Below, piece by piece: positions 51,560 through 59,627 of a DNA stretch of 64,000 bases. The translations under genes and the position numbers were made by a program. The DNA comes from Methanothrix thermoacetophila PT (GTDB lineage Archaea; Halobacteriota; Methanosarcinia; Methanotrichales; Methanotrichaceae), in the NCBI RefSeq assembly GCF_000014945.1, contig NC_008553.1, positions 1,240,001 to 1,304,000 of the forward strand. Reading direction: 5' to 3'. Below the pieces are notes generated by a model that saw only the letters and a list, made by a program, of their open reading frames with translations, ran no database searches and was not told where the DNA came from. Numbering within the stretch: the stretch's first letter is position 1; every line of letters begins with the position of its first letter.

Positions 51560-52831
51560 ATGAAATCCTCTGAGGAGCTGCTCTCGAAGATCAAATCGCT
51601 CATTGATGCCCTGGAGGAGCTGCGCCTTCACATCGGAGTTAAAGATATCTCCATCGGATCCAAGAGGTTCAACGCGCAGCTCGTCTTCTGCCTGGCCAAC
51701 GCATGCCTCAGAAACAGGGCAGTTTTGCTCTACGGCGGCATGGGCGCTAACAAAACAACGCTTGTGAACATTCTTGGTGGTGTGTTCATGAACATGAGCT
51801 TCGATGACGTGGAGAACCTCATGGTCACAGGACACCCAGAGCAGACAGAGGAGAAGATCATTGGCTTCATAGATCCAAGACAGTGGATGCAGCCCACCAG
51901 CTCAGAAATCAGAGTTCTCTGGACGCCGTGGGCGAGATCCAGGTGGAAGCTCATCAACGAGATCAACAGGTTTCCTGCTGGAAAGCAGAACCTCTTCCTG
52001 GAGATCATCAAGAAGAGAAAGATAACCTATGCGGGCCAGGTGCTGGAGCCGGGGGACACATGCTACTTTGCCACGATGAACCCGGAGTTCAGCTCCACCT
52101 ACCCTGTTGATGAGGCCCTGATGGACAGAATATCCGCATGCATCCCAGCGGTACAGCCCGACCTTCTCGCCGGCCTGAACCTCGCGGAGCGCACAGAGGA
52201 GATACGAGATCTGGCGGAGCAGCTCCCGAAGTTCTCAGCAGACGAATTTGATGCACTGCCTCACGCGGTTGAGGGCATACCGCTGGATTTCCTCACAGAA
52301 CTCTGCATAGTCTCACTGATCCGCGACTTCACGCTATGCGAGCGCGCGCCGTGTTTTGATAAAACACAGCTCTCAGGCAGGAATCCAAGTCATGGTCTCT
52401 GCTCTGGATGCCATTACTACAACAACCCTGAGGTCTGCTGCTGGCAGATCGATGAGGGCCTTTCTGACAGGGTTCGACAGGATCTGAGGGCATTCACAAA
52501 GGCTGTCTCGTTTGTCTGTGGTATCAGTAACGGATCCAGAATCGAGGTGTTGAGGGCGGTTGCACCCTATATCATATGGCATAGGGTGACACCGAACCGC
52601 TCAATGCTCGAGAGGCCTCCATACTATGGAGCAAAGCGCCTGGAGTACATCTCAGATCTGGTTCAGAAGAGCATAGACAGGACTGTGAATGAGCGCGGGG
52701 AGATGAACATGATATTCTCAAGGGCGGTCGATGGGGAGCTCACGGTTGAGAGAGCGATAAAAGAGCTCTCAGAGCACGACGACCCGATCGCGAGGCTGGA
52801 TTACATCCCGATGCTCGAGAGGCTGAGGTAG
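51560..52831 (+). CDS. MoxR-type AAA ATPase with cysteine-rich insert
   Basis: The 423-residue protein is an AAA ATPase of the MoxR/dynein-related class: Walker A in LLYGGMGANKTTLVNILGG, Walker B and following helix in RWKLINEINRFPAGKQNLFL, sensor 1 in CYFATMNPEFSSTYPVDEAL with the arginine finger region after it. In the C-terminal half an unusual segment contains eight cysteines (ERAPCFDKT, GLCSGCHYYNNPEVCCWQ), a likely zinc or iron-sulfur site. MoxR ATPases act with VWA-domain partners as chaperones that insert metals or remodel enzymes. Here the VWA gene follows, with a GXGXG protein between them. Confidence 0.82.
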   Translation: MKSSEELLSKIKSLIDALEELRLHIGVKDISIGSKRFNAQLVFCLANACLRNRAVLLYGGMGANKTTLVNILGGVFMNMSFDDVENLMVTGHPEQTEEKIIGFIDPRQWMQPTSSEIRVLWTPWARSRWKLINEINRFPAGKQNLFLEIIKKRKITYAGQVLEPGDTCYFATMNPEFSSTYPVDEALMDRISACIPAVQPDLLAGLNLAERTEEIRDLAEQLPKFSADEFDALPHAVEGIPLDFLTELCIVSLIRDFTLCERAPCFDKTQLSGRNPSHGLCSGCHYYNNPEVCCWQIDEGLSDRVRQDLRAFTKAVSFVCGISNGSRIEVLRAVAPYIIWHRVTPNRSMLERPPYYGAKRLEYISDLVQKSIDRTVNERGEMNMIFSRAVDGELTVERAIKELSEHDDPIARLDYIPMLERLR

Positions 52832-52920
52832 TTTACAGTAGATCCACCGAATCTGGCGGCATGTGAATCCAGATGTGTTGTGATGTGGGCGCGAATCGCT
52901 GAGAAATCAATGGGATTCAT

Positions 52921-53739
52921 GTGATAACCTACCGGTTATTTGATCTCGATTTCGAGGGTGATGACAAACAGTTCGATCTGTATTCCCGTACCGGGGCTGG
53001 GATGATGGGCCTGAAGGATATGATGGAGAACGCATACGGCGGAAGGATCCGGCACAGGAGGCTCGAATCCGGCAGAGGTGATGGGGTCATAAGCCTGGAG
53101 GACCTCGCCGACAGGCTCCCGGATCATCCGGAAAAGAGGGAGATCGCGGAGCTTGTCAGCGATGATGTAATTCCAAGGCTATTATCGAGCAGACCTCATG
53201 GAAAGAGGGAATCCGTGATTTTGGGGTATATCACAAGCATCGCAGCAGAGAGATCAAAACAACCGGTCACGGTGCACCCAATGGACTTCGCGGGGCTTGA
53301 GCTCTCCCGTGGGACTCTCATCCTGAGCAGTAATGGAAAGAGCAGACCATCACATGTGGGCGAGAGGATGAGCTCCGGCATAATCAAGATGTGCGATGCC
53401 GGAGATTACCTCGGCCAGGGTATGACCGGAGGAGGGATAGTCGCCTCCTCATGCGGAACATATGCGTTCAGAAACATGAGCGGCGGATGGGGCGTGATCC
53501 TCGGAGATGCGGGCAGCTTCATCGGAGTCAACAACTCAGGAGGAAAAATACTCGTGAAGGGCAATGCAGGCGAGAGAGTGGGCTGGCTGATGCGCTCTGG
53601 GCGTATAACCGTGTTGGGCGATGTCGGGGATTACGCAGGCATTCTCGCGAAAGGCGGCCTGATAAGGATCCGCGGCGGTGCTGGAGAGAACGCCGGCTGG
53701 AGGGCTGGCGGTGTCAGGATCGAGATCGGTAGAAGATGA
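52921..53739 (+). CDS. GXGXG beta-helix protein, FwdC/GltB C-terminal-like
   Basis: The 272-residue protein has an N-terminal region of about 110 residues of unclear fold and then the GXGXG repeat solenoid seen in formylmethanofuran dehydrogenase subunit C and the glutamate synthase large subunit: repeated units such as GDYLGQGMTGGGIVASSCG, GDAGSFIGVNNSGGKILVKG, GNAGERVGWLMRSGRITVLG, GDVGDYAGILAKGGLIRIRG. It is not an ordinary FwdC, lacking the rest of the operon. The GTG start at 52921 lacks a strong Shine-Dalgarno. It is 1 nt from the VWA gene, so the two are translated together. Confidence 0.78.
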   Translation: MITYRLFDLDFEGDDKQFDLYSRTGAGMMGLKDMMENAYGGRIRHRRLESGRGDGVISLEDLADRLPDHPEKREIAELVSDDVIPRLLSSRPHGKRESVILGYITSIAAERSKQPVTVHPMDFAGLELSRGTLILSSNGKSRPSHVGERMSSGIIKMCDAGDYLGQGMTGGGIVASSCGTYAFRNMSGGWGVILGDAGSFIGVNNSGGKILVKGNAGERVGWLMRSGRITVLGDVGDYAGILAKGGLIRIRGGAGENAGWRAGGVRIEIGRR

Positions 53740-53740
53740 G

Positions 53741-55198
53741 ATGCTCAGGATATGGGAGACGGCACGGAGCGAGTGGCACCATCCACAGCTCCCGCGTCCT
53801 GTCATATCCACTGATGGCTCAGGCATCTTCCCATTCGATAACTACAGGATATCTGTCAGGGAGGAGGATCTGAGGGACCCGTTGTATCTGGAGAGCCTCT
53901 TCGAACACCTTATCCTCCATTACATCCTCTGCCCCAGGTCGCTTGAGGTGGCTGGAGAGCTCGCCCTCTCAGCTCTGAAGGGCATCAAGAGGAACGACAC
54001 GAACTTCGCGAGGACGATCGTGAACATATTCAGCGATATAGTGATTGACTCTTTCAGGCTTGAGAGGAGTGAGTATGACGAGCAGAAGGTAATCCTCCTC
54101 TGGAGGCGCATCGCGGAGTCTGCAGAATCCGATCTTGATATGGCAGTTCTGTCTTTCATCGAGAAGTACTGGTCAGCCGATATCTGCGGTGCAGCCGAGA
54201 CAGAGGAGACGAGAATTCTGCTCCAGATCTTCGCCCCCGGCGTTCGGGAGAAGTCTCTGTGGAGGAGACAGTGCCAGCAGATGGCAATGGTTCTCTCACC
54301 ACTCGCCCCCGGCTCTCTAGGAAAAGAGGAGGTCAGATCCCTGGAGATCCTTCGCGGGAATGCGAGATCCGCGCCTCTCGCGGGTCTTGCATCTGAGCTC
54401 GAGCCAGAGGAGTACATCAGGTGTCTGGACGTGCTGGGCATCAGGGGAGACCTGAAGCGGTGGTACCGCGATCAGGGGTACAGGATAGAGATCGTGGCGA
54501 GCAGGTCGAGCAGGAGTGATACATATCCCACAGGCACATCGAGATGGCGCTTCGACGATCCACCGAGCGAGCTGGATGTGAACTACTCACTCAGTATGAG
54601 CCCCAGGCTTGTCCCCGGGGTGACCACGTACAGGAGAGATCGCGAATCATGCGGCATGACTCCGGGCAGATCCGATGTTCCTGATCTTCTTGTGGTTCTC
54701 GACAGCAGCAGGTCGATGGATGGTCACAGGAGAGGATCCAGGACATTCTACGCGACGCTGGCCGCGTTCAAGGCCGCGCAGTTCGCCTACGAGCAGGGTG
54801 CTGAGATAGCCGCGATAAACTTCAGTGAGAGGTTTCTGGTACAGCCATGGTGCAGGGACCTAGACGCTGTGGAGGATGTCCTGATCGAGTACCTTTGTGG
54901 AAGAACGAACATACCCGGAAGCAGGATTCTGGAGCTCGTAAAGGAGAGGAAGGGCTGTCTGATTCTCTGCATAACAGACACAGGAATACAGAACCTCTAC
55001 ACACAGTGGGATTACCTGAAAGAGGCATCCTCGCTTGGCAGGTTTGTGCTCTTCTGCATAGATGAGAAGGGCAGGGACAGATACGTCCTAGAAGCGCTCG
55101 GCTCTCTCGGCAGGGTTTATTACATAAACACTCCGGAGGATCTTATATCTCTCGTCGTTGAGACCACAGAGGATGCGTACGGGGATGCGCCTGTTTAG
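53741..55198 (+). CDS. VWA-domain protein, partner of the MoxR-type ATPase
   Basis: The 485-residue protein has an N-terminal helical region of about 290 residues and a C-terminal von Willebrand A domain with an intact metal-ion site: DXSXS in LLVVLDSSRSMDGH, a threonine in LCGRTNIPGS and the aspartate in LILCITDTGIQN. The layout resembles CoxE, NorD and CbbO-type partners of MoxR ATPases. The ATG follows the GXGXG stop by one base, with AGATGAG as a weak ribosome site. I infer a client-binding role in enzyme maturation. Confidence 0.82.
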   Translation: MLRIWETARSEWHHPQLPRPVISTDGSGIFPFDNYRISVREEDLRDPLYLESLFEHLILHYILCPRSLEVAGELALSALKGIKRNDTNFARTIVNIFSDIVIDSFRLERSEYDEQKVILLWRRIAESAESDLDMAVLSFIEKYWSADICGAAETEETRILLQIFAPGVREKSLWRRQCQQMAMVLSPLAPGSLGKEEVRSLEILRGNARSAPLAGLASELEPEEYIRCLDVLGIRGDLKRWYRDQGYRIEIVASRSSRSDTYPTGTSRWRFDDPPSELDVNYSLSMSPRLVPGVTTYRRDRESCGMTPGRSDVPDLLVVLDSSRSMDGHRRGSRTFYATLAAFKAAQFAYEQGAEIAAINFSERFLVQPWCRDLDAVEDVLIEYLCGRTNIPGSRILELVKERKGCLILCITDTGIQNLYTQWDYLKEASSLGRFVLFCIDEKGRDRYVLEALGSLGRVYYINTPEDLISLVVETTEDAYGDAPV

Positions 55199-55387
55199 CA
55201 TCCAGGTGGCTCTGATTCAGGCGGTCCGATCGTGTGCTCATGTTCTGGCTCCAAATACCTCACAGGAGTTCTGTCAGGATCCCTGAAGGCACTCTCCAGC
55301 ACTCCAGGCCACGACCGGCAACCCCGAACGCCCGGATGGCCGAGAGAATGAAGGCACTCAAAGCATAATAAGGAGACCTATGGAGCG

Positions 55388-56320
55388 ATGTTGATGGACC
55401 GTGTTCGGCAGCTTTCTGTAAAACCTGGGATGAGCGTGGATGAGCTGGTGAGGGGCATGGAGGGCTGCGGCTTCGGCGCACGCAGGCTCGCGCATGCCGC
55501 TGAGATCTACCAGGAGATGGTGGAGGAGGATTACAGGAAGTTCTTCACCCTCGCAGGCGCGATGGTGCCCGCAGGCATGAGGAATCTGATCTCAGATCTC
55601 ATAAGAAGGGGGATGATAGATGTGCTCGTCACGACCGGAGCGAATCTGGTGCACGATATCGTGGAATCTTTCAGCCATCACCGTCTGGGGTATCTCGAGG
55701 CGGACGACTCTGAGCTGAGGAGATCTGGAATATCAAGGATATATGATGTATACATAACAGACGATGACTTCGTCAGGTTCGAGGAGCTGGTCCAGAACCT
55801 GCTTCCAGATAGAGAAGCTCCGATCTCTGGAAGGGATCTACTGGCAGAGATAGGATCGGGGATAGACGACAGGAGATCGATACTCAGAAGCGCCAGCGAT
55901 TGTGGTGTTCCAGTCTTCTGTCCTGCAATAACAGATTCGATGATAGGGCTCCAGGCATGGCTCCACAGGCAGACGAAAAAGCTGAACATAGATGTTCTTG
56001 AGGATGTGCGTGAGATAGTCGATATATGCTACGAATCAGAGAGGGCTGGAATACTCATGGTCGGTGGGGGGGTTCCAAAGAACTTCGCACTGCAGTCGAT
56101 GCTTGTGACCCCGAACAGCTTCAGGCTCGCGATCCAGCTCACAACAGATCATCCAGAGGCAGGGGGACTCTCAGGCGCGACGCTCTCAGAGGCGATATCC
56201 TGGGGAAAGATAGATCCAGAGGGGAAGCACGTCACAGTCTACGGGGACGCGACCATAACGCTTCCGCTGCTTGTCGCATCTGTAATCACCAGGATAGAGG
56301 AGAGGTGTGAGCGTAATTAG
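55388..56320 (+). CDS. Deoxyhypusine synthase-like paralog
   Basis: The 310-residue protein shares the deoxyhypusine synthase fold and motifs: FFTLAGAMVPAGMRNLIS, VTTGANLVHDIVE, FCPAITDSMIG, LMVGGGVPKNFALQ, AIQLTTDHPEAGGLSG and the active-site lysine in SEAISWGKIDPE (Lys274). It is about 30 residues shorter and clearly diverged from the copy at 27580. Since one enzyme suffices for aIF5A, this copy may use another amine acceptor, as homospermidine synthase-like members do. It follows the VWA gene by 189 bp on the same strand and may be part of that cluster. Confidence 0.85.
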   Translation: MLMDRVRQLSVKPGMSVDELVRGMEGCGFGARRLAHAAEIYQEMVEEDYRKFFTLAGAMVPAGMRNLISDLIRRGMIDVLVTTGANLVHDIVESFSHHRLGYLEADDSELRRSGISRIYDVYITDDDFVRFEELVQNLLPDREAPISGRDLLAEIGSGIDDRRSILRSASDCGVPVFCPAITDSMIGLQAWLHRQTKKLNIDVLEDVREIVDICYESERAGILMVGGGVPKNFALQSMLVTPNSFRLAIQLTTDHPEAGGLSGATLSEAISWGKIDPEGKHVTVYGDATITLPLLVASVITRIEERCERN

Positions 56321-56424
56321 CAAGGTTTTTTCGGTGGAGAGCGCACCATTCCTGCTGAGGTCGTGCAGGAGGGTGCCATGATCAGCGTGCAAGGATGGCG
56401 AAAAACTTCTTCGAGCCAGATAGA

Positions 56425-56865
56425 TCACATTGATCTGGATGCACGGCTCCCACCCGTCTCCTCGACATAGATCTCCCCGTCCTCTGTGACGTAGATATCA
56501 AAGCTCCTCTCAATGAGTCGCCTTCTGGTGAGATGCGGGGCGATCTCCTTCAATCCCGCCAGGATATCTATTGAGTTCACCGGCAGCTTCAATCCCCTCG
56601 TGTCGGCCTCTCTGAATATGATCCCGGGAAGGGCGAAGAGGTCTGTGCCCTCAGGGATACTGACGGCAACAGGCGCGTGGATCATCTTCCACTGCTTCAA
56701 TGTCTCAAGTGCGCGGTCTATGTTCTGCATCGCCCTCTTCTCCAGGATGCTGACATTCGCTCTGGTCGTGCCAAGGAGAGCAGCCACCTCCTCCTGCGAC
56801 ATCCCACTCCTTCTGAGGCGCAGGACCTGGATCTGCCTCTCAGTGAGAAACCCGCGCGAATTCAT
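56425..56865 (-). CDS. tfx: Tfx-family DNA-binding protein
   Basis: The 146-residue protein has the Tfx helix-turn-helix (FLTERQIQVLRLRRSGMSQE, then EVAALLGTTRANVSILEKRA) and the C-terminal Tfx domain. Tfx was first described in Methanothermobacter as a protein binding near the promoter of the fmdECB operon for molybdenum formylmethanofuran dehydrogenase. Here it is the last gene of the tup operon, its ATG overlapping the tupC 3' end by 26 bp, which strongly suggests a role in the response to tungstate or molybdate. Confidence 0.88.
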   Translation of the reverse strand: MNSRGFLTERQIQVLRLRRSGMSQEEVAALLGTTRANVSILEKRAMQNIDRALETLKQWKMIHAPVAVSIPEGTDLFALPGIIFREADTRGLKLPVNSIDILAGLKEIAPHLTRRRLIERSFDIYVTEDGEIYVEETGGSRASRSM

Positions 56866-57607
56866 GAATGAACCTCCAGTCCACAGGCCTCAGCATTCCT
56901 GCATGCAGGAACGCCCTCACATCATCAGAATCAGAGTTCAGGAGTAGATCCGCGGATCCGGATGAGACCACCCTGCCATCCATGATGATCACAATCCTGT
57001 CAGCCAGACGCACCGCCTGGGGCAGGTCATGGGTAGATACCACTGTGGTCATTCCTCTCATCTTCGCACGGGATATCAGCTCTTCTATGACATAAGATGT
57101 TCTGGGATCGAGATTGGCGGTCGGCTCATCGAGAAGCAGAAGTTCAGGGGATATCGCGAGAGCTCTTGCGAGAGCCACCCTCTGCATCTCCCCTCCTGAG
57201 AGGACCTTTGCGGGCCTTCTCTCGTATCCTTTGAGACCGACATCAGAGAGAGCAGCTTCAACCCTCTCATCGATCTCATCCTTCGATAAACGACGTATCC
57301 TGAGACCATAAGCCACGTTATCGTAAACAGTGCCCCGGAGCATGACAGGCCGCTGGAAGACCACGCCGATCCGGCGCCTGGCTGCCAGCCTCTCGCCCTC
57401 GTTCTTCGGAGCTTCGCCTTTAAAAAGCACGCGACCTTTTGACGGAAGATCGATGAGATCCATCACTCTCAGCAGCGTCGTCTTTCCAGCGCCTGTTGGG
57501 CCGATTATGCCCAGCGTCTCGCCTGTCCTGACCTCAATGTTGATATCGGTAAGTATCTGTCTGCCGTTCTTCTCGATGGAGACGCCTTCAAGCTGTATCG
57601 TCCTCAC
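56840..57607 (-). CDS. tupC: Tungstate ABC transporter, ATP-binding protein
   Basis: The 255-residue ABC ATPase has Walker A GPTGAGKTTLLRVMD, the Q-loop VVFQRPVMLRGTVYDNV, signature LSGGEMQRVALARAL and Walker B LLLLDEPTANLD. Its length fits a TupC-type ATPase without the C-terminal regulatory domain of ModC. The GTG start at 57607 overlaps the TGA of tupB (GTGA). The longer frame to 57856 only reads through tupB and is not real coding sequence. Confidence 0.9.
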   Translation of the reverse strand: MRTIQLEGVSIEKNGRQILTDINIEVRTGETLGIIGPTGAGKTTLLRVMDLIDLPSKGRVLFKGEAPKNEGERLAARRRIGVVFQRPVMLRGTVYDNVAYGLRIRRLSKDEIDERVEAALSDVGLKGYERRPAKVLSGGEMQRVALARALAISPELLLLDEPTANLDPRTSYVIEELISRAKMRGMTTVVSTHDLPQAVRLADRIVIIMDGRVVSSGSADLLLNSDSDDVRAFLHAGMLRPVDWRFIHEFARVSH

Positions 57608-58290
57608 CACCCCTGGAGTCTGCCGACCACTGTGTTCACCACCAAAGCTATCGAGATCAGAATCAGGCCGAGAGCTATTGATATCTCCAGGTTCCCCATG
57701 GATGTCTCGAGAGCGATCGCTGTTGTGAGAACTCTTGTGTATCCTCTTATGTTCCCACCAATCATCATCGCGACGCCCACCTCCGAGAGGGCTCTTCCAA
57801 AGCCGAGGAGGACTGCTGCAAGCACAGGTCCCCGCGCCTCCACTATCACCGTCCACATCGTCTGAAATCTGTCGGCGCCGAGCGAGACGGCCGTATCTCT
57901 AATATCTTCACTTACACTGCTCAGAGCCGATATCGTGAGCCCGAGGATTACGGGCGTTATCAAAACAGTCTGACCGATGATCATCCCGTAAGGAGTGTAT
58001 AGAAGCCCGTAGCCCCCCAGTGGACCCTCCCTTGAGATAAGCAGGAAGACGAAGAGTCCGACGGTCACTGTGGGTATACTGTAAAGGGTCTGGATGAGAT
58101 TTATCAGACCACTCCTCCCCGGGAAGTGATGAAAATGTATCAGGCTTCCAAGAGGCACATTGATCAGAGATGCGATGGTGACCGAGGTGAGTGCGATTAA
58201 AAATGAGCGGAGCGTGACCTCGATCACCTCCGGATTCAGTTCGATTATCAGCTCAACAGCCCTGATGAAACCTCTTGCAATCTCATCCAA
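57604..58290 (-). CDS. tupB: Tungstate ABC transporter, permease protein
   Basis: The 228-residue protein has five to six membrane segments and the permease signature region around GADRFQTMWTVIVEARGPVL and GFGRALSEVGVAMMIGGNI, typical of TupB. It overlaps tupA by 8 bp and tupC by 4 bp, so the importer is one transcript. Confidence 0.92.
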   Translation of the reverse strand: MDEIARGFIRAVELIIELNPEVIEVTLRSFLIALTSVTIASLINVPLGSLIHFHHFPGRSGLINLIQTLYSIPTVTVGLFVFLLISREGPLGGYGLLYTPYGMIIGQTVLITPVILGLTISALSSVSEDIRDTAVSLGADRFQTMWTVIVEARGPVLAAVLLGFGRALSEVGVAMMIGGNIRGYTRVLTTAIALETSMGNLEISIALGLILISIALVVNTVVGRLQGW

Positions 58291-59164
58291 ATGCGCTCAC
58301 CATCTCTCCTGGACATTCTGTGGCATTGCATCCGATCTCCGTGCAGTGACCTGCGGCTGGATAGAACAGCGCTCTCCCGTAGATATCCTTTCCGTAGCCG
58401 GCTATGATCTCCTGTCCCTCTTGGGAGAGAAGAAACTCCACGAACCTCTCCGCATCATCCAGATGCTCGGAGGCTGATACAGGTATTGCAGCATATACAT
58501 TGAGAAGTTCCTCGCTCTCCGTCACCAGCGGCACGAGGCTCAGGTTGCCCGCAAAGGCCATGTACGTCGACATATCTGTGAGCGTGTACGCCCTCTTCTC
58601 ATCTACCATGATCAGCGTCGCACCCATCCCCTGACCCGACTCCAGGTACCAGCTTCCGGACGGCTCGATGCCGGCGCTCTTCCAGAGCAGCTTCTCGCGT
58701 GCATGCGTCCCAGAGTTGTCGCCGCGGGAGACGAACCGCACGTTTGAATTCTTCTCTCCAGCATCTGCTATCATCCTGAACGCCTCAGATGCGTTCGTGC
58801 CCTTTATCCCCGCAGGATCATCGGCAGGGCCGACGATGTAGAAGTAGTTATACGCGAAGCATCTCCTTTCAGTGCCGTAGCCCTCAGCTATGAACTCATA
58901 CTCTCTCGCCTTATCATGGACCAGGAGGAGATCCACATCCCCGCGCCTTCCCTGCTCAAGCGCGAATCCTGTCCCACCAGAGATCACATCAACCTCTATT
59001 CCGTACTTCTCCTCAAACCGGCTCTCGAGAGTATCTAGAAGCTTTGTGTCGTAAAGGCTCGTTGTCGTCGCGATTCTCAGCCTCTCATCTGTCTCTCCTG
59101 CGGAGACCATGCAGAGCAGCAGTGCCACAAAAAGCAGCTGTGCACAACATCTAATCGAAATCAT
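58283..59164 (-). CDS. tupA: Tungstate-binding protein of ABC transporter
   Basis: The 293-residue protein has a signal peptide (AQLLFVALLLCMVSAGE) and the TupA motifs: RIATTTSLYDTKLLD holds the TTTS oxyanion-binding sequence, GGTGFALEQGRRGDVDLLLV and FYIVGPADDPAGI follow. TupA binds tungstate with very high affinity and discriminates against molybdate. The ATG at 59164 has GGAGGG five bases upstream. Tungsten is needed for tungsten formylmethanofuran dehydrogenase and related pterin enzymes. Confidence 0.92.
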   Translation of the reverse strand: MISIRCCAQLLFVALLLCMVSAGETDERLRIATTTSLYDTKLLDTLESRFEEKYGIEVDVISGGTGFALEQGRRGDVDLLLVHDKAREYEFIAEGYGTERRCFAYNYFYIVGPADDPAGIKGTNASEAFRMIADAGEKNSNVRFVSRGDNSGTHAREKLLWKSAGIEPSGSWYLESGQGMGATLIMVDEKRAYTLTDMSTYMAFAGNLSLVPLVTESEELLNVYAAIPVSASEHLDDAERFVEFLLSQEGQEIIAGYGKDIYGRALFYPAAGHCTEIGCNATECPGEMVSAFG

Positions 59165-59627
59165 ACTTTCCCTCCTGTAAGCACTATTACTAACAATATT
59201 ACTTATATGTAAGCGTTTTGGATGTCCGAGCACATGTGTGCTGAGCGGTACCGTAAGATTGACAGTCTTCATAGGGGATGGATCTCTGCAGCGATTTGCC
59301 ATAAAAGCACAAGGAGGGGAATAACCTCCTGTATCGACACGTTTTTGGGAAGCCGAGTATTTGCTCAATATCGTGAGCGTACATGAGTTACTGATCAAGC
59401 GAGCCGCTATCACCGGCGTGGTCTTTCATTCAGAAATCTGCCAGGAGGGCAATTTACCTCAACGCACTGTGCATGTACGAACCGACCATCACAGATGCTT
59501 TCATCCTTTTGGGACGCATCTTTATTGCATGTCGTATGATACATACACAACCTTGGCTTTTCATCAGCCGTCTCGAGTTGTCCAGCGCGACAGCTATAAA
59601 GCAGAGGTGTTCCTGGAGATCATTGAT
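59165..59627. promoter_or_regulatory. tupA promoter with repeated sites, then unassigned sequence
   Basis: On the minus strand, directly upstream of the tupA ribosome site, 59177-59215 reads GCTTACATATAAGTAATA then TTGTTAGTAATAGTGCTTAC: GCTTAC flanks both ends and AGTAATA occurs twice, around a TATA-like ACATATAAG. This is a plausible operator-promoter, perhaps for Tfx. The rest to 59627 holds no supported gene; a plus-strand TATAAAG near 59595 could serve the next gene. Confidence 0.4.

Noticed and set aside
57608-57856. N-terminal extension of tupC
   Set aside because: The extra 80 codons overlap tupB out of frame, are low in hydrophobic content, and the ABC domain begins right after the GTG at 57607.
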